A stretch of 64,000 nt of DNA from Leucocoprinus leucothites. Its lineage: Eukaryota; Basidiomycota; Agaricomycetes; Agaricales; Agaricaceae. The stretch spans positions 2,666,001 to 2,730,000 of the forward strand of contig JAACJO010000003.1 of assembly GCA_013368445.1 (NCBI GenBank), given 5' to 3'. The notes beneath the pieces are model-generated. The model was not told the DNA's origin. It did not search any database and worked only from the letters and a program-made list of their open reading frames with translations. The position numbers and the translations under genes are program-made. Numbering within the stretch: the first letter of the stretch is position 1; every line of letters starts with the position of its first letter. Shown here piece by piece: positions 11,807 through 23,663 of this stretch.

Positions 11807-12503
11807 TGTTAAGATTTACAGTCAGAGCACCTAGTAACGTCACAAGTCACAACACATGATTGGGTTATGTAAGACAGCAGCTAACTGGTCTTTAACCTAC
11901 TTCAATTAATAAGCTTGAGTATTCTCGAAAGCTCAGTAAGAGAAGGCCAAGAAGACTTGAGGTAAGTCTAAGGTAGTGCGAGGTTTGAGACAACAACAAT
12001 GATACAAGTGAATTCAAGGCGGGGCAAGTAAACACAAGTAGTCTGGGAAACAAAGGAAAGATTAAACTTGCATTTAATCTTCCAAATACAAAGTCCTTAA
12101 ATACTAACTAAGTGAAATGATATCAAGCTATGAAACTACAACTACAAGTCCGGGATCACTATCACAATTCTGATAAATACATATCTGTCCACCAATGTAA
12201 CAGCTATCATAGTTAGATATCAAATAGTTCCAATCCAAACACAATGTCCATAAAACCATCATTGTCTGTTTATCAATTCTGTTAGTCCATAACAATCAAA
12301 CAGCGAAACTGTTCCTTCTGATTCTCCTAATAACATCTGTCCAATTATACTCATCCTAGTCGACATTGAATTGTTCCTCCTCTACATCAAACTTGCCAAT
12401 GTACTCTTCCCAATCTAGAACTGCGGCTTCGGACCATATGGCTGTGTCAGTGTCTAAGATGATTAAGTCACAGTGAGCATCAATCAGGTCGACATTTATA
12501 ACA
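11807..12503 (-). repeat. 5' LTR of element A
   Basis: A 697-bp LTR bounded by ATGCC on the right. On the minus strand it carries TATTTAA (12103-12097) followed by a palindromic block (AAGATTAAA-tgc-AAGTTTAATCTT) holding the presumed transcript start. Confidence 0.95.
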
Positions 12504-12877
12504 ATGCCAAAAGTGATCTCCCACCAGAAAACATCAGATTCTGGTGCAATTGGTGACACCTCTACCAAAATTATTGCATTTTCTGGCATGCTGGATGTCC
12601 TATATTGTACCTTGGGTGTCAAATCCTTGGTGCAGTCATATATTCATGAGAAAACACGGTTATACTAGTGTAGAAATGTCTGATTGGTCTAAAATTTCAC
12701 ACTGATGTTCAAACAACTCAGCTACTCTAGCCCCATTCAGTGTGATTTTTGGAAATATTGTGGCAATAGCATAGTAGTATTTAAATATAAATTTTGAAAT
12801 AATATGAGCCATGGGATTGTGAGGGATCACCATTTGTCCCAAGTTGTGACCATATCCCAACTTGTACTTAATCACTG

Positions 12878-13404
12878 TATGAGACTTTAGTGATTGAGAG
12901 CTTAAAGACTTAGGTTCAATTTGACTTTGTTTAGATAAAGGCTTGTATTGAGTCTCTATCTAACCAAGTAGAAACAATGTTTCTCCTTGGTAGATGTCAA
13001 CAGCTTATATACAATACAAGTCTGTATCTAATATCAACTAGAGCTAAGGGCTTCTAATGAAAGAAGAGAAGCATACAGCTTCCTTAACTCTAATTAAACT
13101 ACTGTATATAAGATGTGATCTGTCAAAGAAGCTTTAGAAGTTCTTCTTTGATCATATGATGTAATCACAAGGTTAGTCCAAATATAGTACAGCTATATTT
13201 AATAATCACATGTCATTAAAATGTAAATAAAACCAAACAAGACAAAATAAGTTATCATGAACTAAGACAAATAAGACTAAATAATATAAGAAAATATAAG
13301 AACAAATAAAGAGAAAACATAATTGCAATATTATCTAAGTAAAGCTAATATTGACTTTGCATTGTAGATGAAACAAATGCTAGATATAATCAATATACAT
13401 AACA
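12878..13404 (-). repeat. 3' LTR of element B, main part
   Basis: Sense strand begins TGTTATGTATATTG at 13404, preceded by a purine-rich GAAAGAGATAA. The pogo transposon breaks it at TA 12878-12879, and 53 bp more are found at 1063-1115. Confidence 0.85.
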
Positions 13405-13716
13405 TTATCTCTTTCATAGCTAAGATGTCCACATTCTTAGCTACTATCTAAGTTACTAAGGCAAATTACCTTCACTGTCTGTGTTGAAGTTGGCTTCATC
13501 ATCATAATAAGATTTGTAATTGCCATCTTTGTATGAGGGTGTAAGGGGGCAGTCTTCCTCATGGATGCAAGTAGTCTGACCATGATGGGGACATCTATTC
13601 AGACTGCATCCTTGATGGTTTGGATGGGAGAAATGGACTGAGATCTTGAGATGACCATATTGTTGTCCTCATGGTGTGGGTTTACAGCCTTGTTGTGGCA
13701 TAAAAGGAGGGTTGTA

Positions 13717-15309
13717 CAGTAGCTCAAAAAACTGTCCCAATGTTTTCGCATTTTGGACATATTTGCTAATACCACAGCAGATATATGGCCTAGCATCCTG
13801 AAAATATTCATACAGGTACCTTGACATATTGGGAGCATATATTCCCATGATCACATGACCTTGTACATCAATGAATTATTAATGAATTATTGAAAATATC
13901 TACTCATTGGGACAGTTTTTGGACCCCCTGTTATCTACCTACTCAATACTTTGTATGACCTCCTCTGGCCCTGATAACTGCTTCAATCCTTCTGGGCATG
14001 CTTTCTATCAGCCTTTGGCACCTTTCTGCTGGAATATTATTCCACTCCTCCACTAGCCTCTCCCACAATTCAAATACTCCCTTGGGTGGTCTTTCATATG
14101 CCTTCAGCTGGTCCTTCAGGTAGGTCCAGAGATGTTCAATGGGATTTAGGTCAGGGGACTGTGCAGGCCATGATAGAACTTGAATGTTGTTGTCCACAAA
14201 CTATTGTTGTCCCAGTTTTGAGGTGTGTTTTGGGTCATTATCCTGCTGGAATATCCTCTCTTCCTCCTCCATCTCCAACTTTTTAAAGCTTTCCACTACC
14301 CCATTGTCCAAAATCTCGCAGTATTGCACTGCATCCATATTCCAAAGAAACCTCTATCAGCTTTCCTACTCCATTCCACCCCATGCACCCCCACACCATC
14401 ATGTTACCACCTCCTCCATGTTTGACAGTAGGGAGAGTGGTCCTATCTGACAGTAGTTTCCCCCTCTCCTTCCAGGTATACACCTTTTCATCTGACCCAA
14501 TCCTATTGATCTTTGTTTCATCTGTCCACAACATCCTCTTCCAGTCCTCCACTGTCCAATTCCTATGTTCATGTGCAAAGTCAAAGTGTTCCTCATGGTG
14601 TCACTTTTGAGTAGAGGTCATTTGATCTTGGTTACAGAGTGAAATCCATTGTCCTGAAGGGTATTTCTGACAGTTTGGGGTGTGACAGGGTCAGACAGAG
14701 TAGAGTTAATGAAATTTGTAGCCTGGACAGCATTGTCTAGCTTTCCAGAGGTTATTTGGTGAATTATTGCTTTTTTATTATGAGGAGAAAGCTTGGAAGG
14801 ATGTCCTCCCTTGTTGTTTTCCTTGTCCCCATCAACTTCTTTCTTGATCCTCCCAACAGTAGACTTGCCTAGACCAGTTTTATGTTCAATCTGGTGTAAG
14901 GAGTAGCCATCTTTGAGAAGAGAAGTGACTTGAGAGTATTGGATAGAGGAGATAGCTTTTATGATGTAGTGGCAGGAAGAAAGACAGTTGTAACCATCTC
15001 AACATGTCAACCAAGGTCACATGATCTTGTTTATTACTCCCACATCTGCCCTGATGCTCCCCTAGCATGTTATAAGGTAGATACTAGGAGGCTGACAGGG
15101 GGTCAAAAAACTGTCCTAATGAGTAGATATTTTCAATAATTCATTAATAATTAATTGATGGACAGGATCATGTGATCATGGAAACATATGCTCCCAATAT
15201 GTCAAGGTACCTGTGTAAATACTTTCAGGATACTAGGCCATATATCTGCTGTGGTATTAGCAAATATGTCCAAAATGCGAAAACATTGGGACAGTTTTTT
15301 GAGCCACTA
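13717..15309 (-). mobile_element. Tc1/mariner element, copy T1
   Basis: A 1593-bp element flanked by TA (13715-13716 and 15310-15311), with long terminal inverted repeats of about 215 bp starting CAGTAGCTCAAAAAACTG. The homologous position near 90 in B' is an empty site with a single TA, which confirms both ends. Confidence 0.95.
13943..14960 (-). pseudogene. Tc1 transposase (DD34E type), degraded
   Basis: N-terminal paired-type helix-turn-helix region (about 14960-14640), then the catalytic domain with WTDETKI (about 14520), the second Asp in QQDNDPKHTS (about 14250) and the Glu of SPDLNPIEHLW (about 14135). Ends ARGGHTKY. The start ATG seen in copies T2 and T3 is ATA here, and a 1-nt deletion in an A run near 14600 shifts the frame. 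Inactive. Confidence 0.88.
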
Positions 15310-18300
15310 TAGGTGGAGCTGAGAGCAGTGGTGTTAATGGCTGTGGATGTTGGATTATGTTGTTTGGATTGAAGTCTGATGGCATTGGTAATGGGGGTAC
15401 TGTAATTGCCAGTTGGTATACTAGACTGTCAGGGGTGTACTCTGGTAGGTCTGAAGATGGACTGCAGAGCAAGAGCCTTGGCAGTATCAACACCCTCAGT
15501 AATAGAAAGTGCTCCCAGGGTGACTGGGGGTAAGTCCTGTTAAGCAATTCCTTTATAAGGATTTCAGGAACAATACTTGGTGAAATGGCTGGGGGTGAAA
15601 GTGTTGCACCAGGTACAATGATATCCTGGGCAAAGTGTCTTGATATGACCTACTCTGTGACATATGTTGCAGGTTCAACTAGGATGTCCAGGCCAAGTCA
15701 CATCTCAATTGGTATTTCAAGGAGGCTCATTAGTAGGCATTGGAGGGGGTGTGCTCAGTAATATGGCATTGTGTGTAGCTAACATCATGATGTTGCTGAG
15801 ATTTGACACTAGGAGTGGAAGTTTCTCCTTTGTCAACAGCTGAGGTGCACTCAGAATTCTGTACACATCAGTCTGGAGTTTGTTGATGCTTGAGTATAGC
15901 AATATAATCTCCATCTGGGTTAGTGCATTGAATGCATCCAATGATGTTCGGAGTATAGGGACTCTGAGAGATATGGCATGCCAGATTACTAAGGTAGAAG
16001 CCCATTTCTTCCTGGAGATGCTTGTATTCACTTCTTGCAGAAGCAAGAGCATCAAGGCAATTCCCAATGTTATAGACATATGAAGTGAGTCTAGAATTGC
16101 TGCTGTAGGCAGACAGAAAGTCAACAGCTGTTTGTTCTTGAAGAAATGCATATTGTAGGGTGGCATTCTCCAAATAGGGTGAAGAGTTTCCATGCTTAGT
16201 GTCTCTGCCTGCACTATGCTTGGTAGGGGAAGGGGTGCCTTATTCTTGCAGTGTGGCAAGACCAGAACTTTCCTCAACCTTGTTCTCATTGTTGATGGTG
16301 TTGGAAGGAGTAAGAAGTAAGGGCAATTCGCAGATAATAGTTCCAAAGACTGGTACTGTTGGTTGTTCACTGACTTCTGGAGTAGTCATTGAAGCTGGGG
16401 AATGTTAAGAGAGATTATGCTGGGTTTTATACTCTCAAATAATTTCTTTTGAATTTTCAAGATTTTTCTCTGGTTCCTATGAGTCTTCAGTAGGTCTGTA
16501 TCCTTTCCAATGAATCAGGTATTCTATTTTTGTTCCAGAACATAGTCTGCAAGTTCTATGATTTAGGACTGCTTCAACTTCATATTGTTCTTCTCCTGGT
16601 TTAGGGTTGTGTTTGCCATAAACATTGTTCTCAGTTACTGGCATGAGAAGTGAAGTGTGGAACTTGTTGTGAATTTTCCATTTTTGTGGTAGTTTGAGTT
16701 CATAGTTGACTGGAGAGATCTTTCTAATCCTGGTTAAGCTTCTTAGAAGCATAGGGCAAGAGGAGATTTCAGTTATCTAACCAAACTCAGTCTCCTACTT
16801 TGAATAGTGTCCATGGTTGGTTCTTTCATTGAGCCATCATGAGATGTGTTTGTTCATGTGCCTCTAGAGCTACTTCTCGAACTTGTTCTAAGAATAGAGA
16901 CTTCTCATCAATAGAAGGTGTATCTGTCTCTTTATCTGAGATAAACACTTGTGGATTGTATCCTAGTATTAATTTGTATGATGAGTGTTTTCTTCTAGAA
17001 TGGGGTTTCATATTGTGTATGAATTCAATCATTGGAAGTGCTTGTTTCCATATAGGTGGATTTTGTGATGTATAAACTGCTAAGTAAAACTCGATTTCTT
17101 AGTTGTACCTTTCAGTAGTACTATTTGTCTGTAGATAATATGTTGTAGACAGAGCTGGTGTGATATTGAGTTTTTCATAAAGTTTTTGCATTGATTTAGC
17201 AGCAAATGGTGGATCTCAATCTGAGATGATTTTGTTGGGTGTCCTGTATTTTGAAAATACTTTGTCAATAAGAATTTCAGCAATGCCATTGGCATTTACT
17301 GTCTTCTTAGTTGGAGTTAGAATTATCCCTTTCATAAGTCCATGGTCCACTATGGACAATATACAATCATATTCATCATTAGGTGGTAGATCTGTAATAA
17401 GATCCATGGATATTTGTGAAAAGGGCCTTATGGAAGAAGGGCCTTTAATTGGTTGCATTGGTGGTTTAACTGGATGACAGTTGATTTTGTACTGTTGACA
17501 AATAGGACATCTTTCCATGTAGTTCTGAACATATGTGTTCATTCCAGGCCAGTAAACTAATTTAGATAGTTTACAGAATGTTTTGGTTGTTCCTGGGTGT
17601 CCTGATGTCTTGTGATCATGTACATGTTGTAGAAGTCTTCTTTTTAGTTGGGCATCTTCAGGTATCACATGTCTTCCCTGATATTTATAAATGCCATCAT
17701 CTTCTGTAAATCTTTCAGATAGGTTGATCTTTGCTTGTTTATTTTTAATTTCTTCTTTAATTTCCTCAGAAAGGAAGTTAATGAATTTCTCTGATGGTAT
17801 TGCAATTAGATCTTTGTTATCTTTTTTCTTCTGGAACTAGGTCTGGTCTTCTACTCAATGCATCAGCAAGAGTATTTTTGTTACCAGCCAAGTACTTTAT
17901 GGAGTAATGGAAGCATGTTATGTACAGCATCCATCCAGCTTGTCTTCAATTTAATTGTTGTGGTTCTTGCCATCTGGTGAGGTTCTCATGATCAGACTAT
18001 ATGATAATAGAATGTGCTGATCCTTCGAGGTAGTGTCACCATTCCTTTAGTGCTCTAATAATAGCAAGGAATTCTTGGTCAGACACATGATAGTTTTATT
18101 CCACTGAAGAGGCAGAAATGTTGATAGTGGACTAAAAGTGAAATTTATATATAATACCACACCACACACAACTACTAAAATATGTTGCTACATGCTTTGC
18201 AAGTTCATAGAGAGTATTACACAAGAGGAGAATGTCCTCAATAGAAGAACCAATGAAATAACACAAGGGGTATTGAGAGATTAGGGTCGAGATGAGAAGA

Positions 18301-19350
18301 GAATAGAGTTAATATGGAGAAAGTTTCATAGCTACTGACAAGACAATACTGCTCGAGAATAACTAGTTAATCTAATGGCATTGCAATCTGCCTTCTATAG
18401 GTCCTTAAGAATGAAATACTTCAATATCGTGATGTATGAGCTCACTACTCAACACCTGTATCTGACAGCTCTATAGAATGTACCAGAATCATACCCAACA
18501 GGTTCTGTGACCATTGATATGTAGTTGATGCACTCAATAGTGATCTTTGTGATCAAACTTCACTCCCAACATATAGGAATCTTGTAGAATAAGCTCAATT
18601 ATATTGCTTTTGACTCGCTACTGGTCAAAGACCAAAGAGAAGACCACTTAATTGCATTCAAGAATGTTAGATTATCGCTTTACATGACCTTCTAAGCATA
18701 GCTACAGTAGGTAGGGTTCCCTTACTGCACCATACACTTGCAAGGCCTTTTTATATTGTTAGGAATGTCTAGAAAAGGAATACAACTCAGTAACTACAAA
18801 CATATAACCTGAATACATTGTCCAATAGGAAGAATAGAGGAAGTATTGTCCATTCACATGCTCTAGATAGGGATCTTGTATCTGGTATGATTATGATGAA
18901 GTCATCACTACAGTGTTTCTTTGGTCAGGCATTATCCCAATGGACTGCCACTGCATTGCCATGGCTTATTATTACATGCTCTATAGGCTTATGGGGTCTG
19001 GTGACAGTCTTGACAATATTCCAGAGCAATCACTATGTTGTGCTGACAGATATTGACAGAGTAATCCTCAGAAGGGTTGATCACTATTATATCAGCAAGG
19101 CTTGTGGTCTCTTCAAGAGTCTATTGTATGCTTATTAATGTAGTCATGCTCTTCAATAGCTATCCTGCTAATAATGGTAGCAAAGGTTAAAACTCTGTTC
19201 GTGAGGACCTCATGGCTTAGTCACTACTCCTCTATATTGAACACAAGGAGTTGAGATCATAGTTGATCATAGGATATGTTCACTATCGTGACTGCCAAAT
19301 AGTGAAACTATTCCATAGTCACTAATCCTCGAGACATTGATAGCACCATA

Positions 19351-20941
19351 CAGTGGCTCAAAAAACTGTCCCAATGTTTTCGCATTTTGGACATATTTGC
19401 TAATACCAGGGCAGATATATGGCCTATCATCCTGAAAATATTTACACAGGTATCTTGACATATTGGGAGCATATATTCCCATGATCACATGACCTTGTCC
19501 ATCAATGAATTATTAATGAATTATCGAAAATATCTACTCATTGGGACAGTTTTTTGACCCCCTGTCAGCCTCCCAGTATCTACCTTGTAACATGCCAGGG
19601 GAGCATCAGGGCAGGTGTGGGAGTAATAAGCAAGATCATGTGACCTTGGTTGACATGTTGAGATGGCTACAACTGTCTTTCTTCCTACCACTACATCATG
19701 AAAGCTATCTCCTCTACCCAATACTCCCAAGTCAATTCTCTTCTCAAAGATGGCTATTCCTTGTGCCATATTGAACATAAAACTGGTCTAGGCAAGTCTA
19801 CTGTTGGGAGGATCAAGAAAAAAGTTGATGGGGACAAGGAAAACAACAAGGGAGGACATCCTTCCAAGCTTTCTCCTCATGATAAAAAAGCAATAATTCA
19901 CCAAATAACCTCTGGAAAGCTAGATAATGCTGTCCAGGCTACAAATTTCATTAACTCTACTCTGTCTGACCCTGTAACACCCCAAACTGTCATAAATACC
20001 CTTCAGGATAATGGATTTTGCTCTGTAACCAAGATCAAATGACCTCTACTCAAAAAGTGACATTGTGAGGAATGCCTTGACTTTGCACATGAACATAGGA
20101 ATTGGACAGTGGAGGACTGGAAGAGGGTGTTGTGGACAGATGAAACAAAGATCAACAGGATTGGGTCAGATGGAAAGGTGTATACCTGGAAGGAGAGGGG
20201 GGAACCACTGTTAGATAGGATGACTCTCCCTACTGTCAAACATGGAGGAGGTAGTAACATGATGGTGTGGGGGTGTATGGGGTGGAATGGGGTAGGAAAG
20301 CTGATTGAGGTTCAAGGGAATATGGATGTAGTGAAATACTGCGAGATTTTGGACAATGGGGTGGTGGAAAGCTTTGAAAAGTTGGAGATGGAGGAGGAGG
20401 AGAGGATATTCCAGCAGGATAATGACCCAAAACACACCTCAACTGGGACAACAATGGTTTGTGGATAACAACATTCAAGTTCTATCATGGCCTGCACAAT
20501 CCCCTGACCTAAATCCCATTGAACATCTCTGGACCTACCTGAAGGACCAGCTGAAGGCATATGAAAGACCACCTAAGGGAGTATTTGAATTGTGGGAGAG
20601 GCTAGTAGAGGAGTGGAATAAGATTCCAGCAGAAAGGTGCCAAAGGCTGATAGAAAGCATGCCCAGAAGGATTGAGGCAGTTATCAGGGCAAGAGGAGGT
20701 CATACAAAGTATTGAGTAGGTAGATAACAGAGGGTCAAAAAACTGTCCCAATGAGTAGATATTTTCGATAATTCATTAATAATTCATTGATGGACAAGGT
20801 CATGTGATCATGGGAATATATGCTCCCAATATGTCAAGGTACCTGTGTGAATATTTTCGGGATGCTAGGCCATATATCTGCCCTGGTATTAGCAAATATG
20901 TCCAAAATGCGAAAACATTGGGACAGTTTTTTGAGCCACTG
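19351..20941 (+). mobile_element. Tc1/mariner element, copy T2 (best preserved)
   Basis: 1591 bp between TA 19349-19350 and TA 20942-20943. Terminal inverted repeats are about 215 bp (19351-19565 and 20727-20941). Each TIR begins with CAAAAAACTGTCCCAATG-type sequence and ends with the same motif inverted, so the motif occurs four times per element. Confidence 0.95.
19698..20715 (+). pseudogene. Tc1 transposase of T2 (DD34E), nearly complete
   Basis: Starts MKAISSTQYSQV at 19698. The helix-turn-helix DNA-binding half runs to about 20040, then TGA (KIK-stop-PLL) where CGA is expected. The catalytic half has WTDETKI (about 20135), QQDNDPKHTS (about 20415) and SPDLNPIEHLW (about 20510), ending ARGGHTKY with TGA at 20713-20715. 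A 2-nt deletion just after DPKHTS shifts the frame compared with T1. About 340 codons, the usual Tc1 length. Not functional as it stands. Confidence 0.9.
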
Positions 20942-23117
20942 TAGCTACAGTTTTCACTTCCTCGCTACGGCTGTACTGGTCGCAAGGGAGGTCTCTCAAT
21001 AGTCTTATACAGTATCTAGTAGCTTTGAGATGACCTTTTTGGATGGTATAGAATGTCAAAATGTGCATTTATAGGTTTATATGGACATTGGCCATATTAC
21101 CACAGGATTAAGGGTTTGTGAGTAATAAGCCACAGGGTGTTTATCTCCATTTGAATCTCTTTGGAGTAGCACTGCACCAGTAGCAAATGCAGAAGCATCA
21201 TATTCAATTTCAAATGGCTTTGATTCATCAACTATTTGAAGTATAGGTTGCTTAAGGAATTGTTCTTTGAGCTTCTCAAAGCTTTTCTGTGCTTCTAGAT
21301 TCCATTTGAATTTCGTTGTTTTGCAAAGTAATGCATTAAGTGGTTGTGCAATAGCTAAGAAGTTGTGGATGAATTTTCTGTAGAAGTTACAGAAATCAAT
21401 AAATTGTCGGATATTTTGGACAGACTTGGATATAGGCCAATCCTGTATACCCTTAAGTTTGACTGGGTCCATCTCAATAGAGTCAGGAGTTATGATAACT
21501 CTGAGATACTCTAGACATTGCTTCTCGAATTCGCATTTCTCAGTCTTTAAATACAACTTATTTTCTTGTAGAATTTTCAAGACTTGTTTAGTAAGTCTTT
21601 TGAGTTGTTCTTTCGTTTTCACATAGATAAGGATGTCATCCATATAGATAATAACTCTATCTTTCTCAGTAAGTTTTTTAAAGATGTGATCCATCATGGA
21701 TTGGAAAGTAGCAGGTGAATTTGTCATTCCAAAGAACATAACTGTGGGTTTGTATAACCCATTAGGAGTGTGGAATGCACTTTCCATTCATGTCCTTCAT
21801 GGATTTGGACATTGTTGTATCCTAGTCAGACATCTAACTTGGTGAACCAATTAGATCCTTTGAGTTTATCCATGATTCAAGATATGCTCAGTATAGGGTG
21901 AGCATTCTTTATTGTATTCTTGTTAAGGAATTGATAGTCTTGACATGGTCTTAAGTCTCCTCCTTTCTTTCCTACAAAGAAGAAAGAAAAATCCATGGGT
22001 GATTTGGATTCCCAAATATATCCCTTTCATAGGTTTTCAGAAATAAATTTGTCAAGTTCAGTTCTCTCCTGAGGTGGCAGGTGATAAACTGGCATATGTT
22101 TGGGTTCAAATTTAGGTACAGTCTCGATTTTGTGATCCCAAGGATGTCTGGGTGGTAATTTCTCAGATTCATCTTTGTTGAAGACTTTGAGAAACTGATG
22201 AAATTTCTTTGGTATGGCTTTCACAGGATCAGATTCCCATTTTGGTTTAGTAGCCAAGTTGTGAAGTTATTGTGATGTGTTGGACTTCACATTGATTTCA
22301 TAATACAACTGATTGATGGAATCAGTTTTTGTTTTGGTTAATTTGATTGTGTGAGAGTTTTCATTTTGCCAACATAATGATAGTTTCTGCCAATCAATGT
22401 TGGGGTTGAATCTCTTTAACCATGTGATTCCTAAGAATAGTTGGTTTGATCCAAGTTTGACTATTCTTGGAGAGATTGTTATGATCTTGTTGTTTACTTC
22501 TATTTTTAATTTTGTATAGTGAGTACAACTTCCTGATAGGTTCTGTGTTCTATCAGTGTTATGGATTTTGATTGCCTTTTTCATTTTGAATTTCAGCAAG
22601 TTGTAAGTATCAACTAGTTGTGGGTTGATAAATTCTCCACTAGCTCCTGAATTGAGTAGTGCTTGTAGGTGGTGTTTTGCTCTAGTTGTATGGAGCAATA
22701 TTGGTACATATACTGTTAATCCTTTGTTTGATTGAAGATTGATGATGTCTATCTGATCTTCATGAGTACTCAAAATTTTCATTTGAGTATTCTTGAAATG
22801 GATCATCTTTGTTGCTTGCTTGATCTATTTTGTAGACCATGGCATTGGGATCTTTCCTTTTAGGTTGGAAAGGTCTATGATTCCCTTACTTTGGCTTGGG
22901 CTTGGACTTCTGCATTGGCTTCAGTCCCATGTTTGTCTTTCTTGTTGACTTAAACCAAACCTTCCTTGCTGGACAAGATTTAACAAAATGTCCTTTCTTG
23001 TGGTAGAAGAAACATTCTCCTCTTTTGAGTGCAAGTCTTTGTTTGTCAGTGAGAACATTATTGATGATGTAGGAGTATAGTGAACTATAGACATCTCTGT
23101 CTGTGTTGCTTGGTCCT

Positions 23118-23663
23118 TGTCATGATCTGTGATCACAACCTCTCTGATTCGATCTCCAACTATTCTTTCAATTTCTGATTCCCGCAATTTTTCATTATCT
23201 ACCATTTCTATAAATATTTTGCAGCCTGTTTCTCCTCATCATTCTATCCTTCTTTTATTTGCGCTCATATTCATTTCTACCATTCCATTTATATTTATCG
23301 TTCTCCATTACATCACATCTGTTGTTGTCTATTTACCTTTTGATTATCTGTTTATTCATTTATTGTTGCATTGTGAGCTTTGTGATATTTACATGTTATT
23401 TGTCCAATTTCATATTATCTTAAATATGTCGCTACTAGCTCATATATTACCCATTCTGAATATTAACTAAGATTCCACTCTTACTCTCTGTCCAATTATT
23501 CCTTCAGTGTTGAATTCCAATTCACACTGCCTGTTATCTTCCTCATAGACCAAATTGGTTGATGTAATATTGGAAGGGTGCAGCACACAGGCTGAAGCCA
23601 ATGACTGACCTCTCTGTAACTTTTGCACACTTAGTAAGTGCCAGTAATTTGCAAATCTTGACA
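23118..23663 (+). repeat. Solo LTR of family D
   Basis: A 546-bp LTR, TGTCATGATC to CTTGACA, flanked by perfect GTCCT duplications (23113-23117 and 23664-23668). It has a TATA-like TTAAATA at 23420-23426 and ATTCTGAATAT at 23453-23463 (presumed transcript start). Related copies are the 3' and 5' LTRs of element D. Confidence 0.92.

Larger units (their letters stand above)
3708..12503 (-). mobile_element. Complete Ty3/gypsy chromovirus, element A
   Basis: An 8.8-kb element with two LTRs (3708-4404 and 11807-12503) flanked by a perfect ATGCC duplication (3703-3707 and 12504-12508). Sense is minus: 5' LTR right, then self-priming PBS, gag, pol with terminal chromodomain, an extra ORF3, polypurine tract and 3' LTR. 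The LTRs differ at about 15 positions by eye, nearly all transitions, so the insertion is fairly recent compared with its hosts. It sits inside the pogo element. All three ORFs carry stops, so it is not autonomous now. Confidence 0.95.
1116..12877 (-). mobile_element. Fot1/pogo-type DNA transposon, split by element A
   Basis: Ends are inverted repeats starting CAGTGATT[G/A]AGTACAAGT, flanked by TA (1114-1115 and 12878-12879), the target duplication of Tc1/mariner/pogo elements. The flanks rejoin into a continuous family-B LTR when it is removed. Its own sequence is 1116-3707 and about 12509-12877, roughly 2.96 kb. The rest is chromovirus A, which inserted with an ATGCC duplication. The transposase is on the minus strand and broken. 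Confidence 0.85.
13456..16389 (-). pseudogene. ORF3 of element B: post-pol protein with tandem zinc knuckles
   Basis: Begins with Met at 16389, 16 nt after the pol stop (16405-16407). It has an N-terminal Thr/Pro/Glu-rich part and a predicted helical region (about 16170-15900). Two knuckles at 15570-15671 have exactly the spacing of element A: C-x2-C-x4-H-x4-C-x4-C-x2-C-x6-H-x4-C (34 codons). A Tc1 element (13717-15309) interrupts the downstream part. The tail resumes at 13716 and ends in Asp/Asn/Tyr-rich residues and TAG at 13456-13458. Several stops and frame changes are present. The function is unknown. Confidence 0.65.
18105..21099 (-). mobile_element. Element G, an LTR-like insertion in B RNase H, carrying T2
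   Basis: B RNase H stops at 21104 and resumes at 18100; both edges carry CCAC (18101-18104 and 21100-21103), a 4-bp or imperfect 5-bp duplication. Own sequence is 18105-19350 plus 20942-21099, about 1.4 kb. The minus strand has TATAAAAAGGCC near 18755-18744 and ends in CA, which suggests a solo LTR, but the other end reads TA rather than TG. ORF 18818-19138 (+) resembles nothing I recognise and is probably chance. Confidence 0.5.
16405..22806 (-). pseudogene. pol of element B (PR-RT-RNase H-integrase-chromodomain)
   Basis: Protease with ALLNSGASGEFI (22690-22640; Asn replaces the catalytic Asp), RT with FGMTNSPATF and IIYMDDIL (about 21740-21640), and RNase H start with EYDASAFATG (about 21200). 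Element G (18105-21099) interrupts RNase H, which resumes at SDQEFLAIIRAL (about 18075). The integrase zinc site HPGTTKTF...CPICQQ (17600-17490), core, and a chromodomain with EYLIHWKGYRPTEDS (about 16500) follow, ending at 16405. A Trp codon in the chromodomain is now TAG. Many G-to-A and C-to-T changes are present. Confidence 0.9.

Noticed and set aside
18818..19138. 106-codon ORF in element G
   Set aside because: No family recognised, lies in an LTR-like non-coding block.
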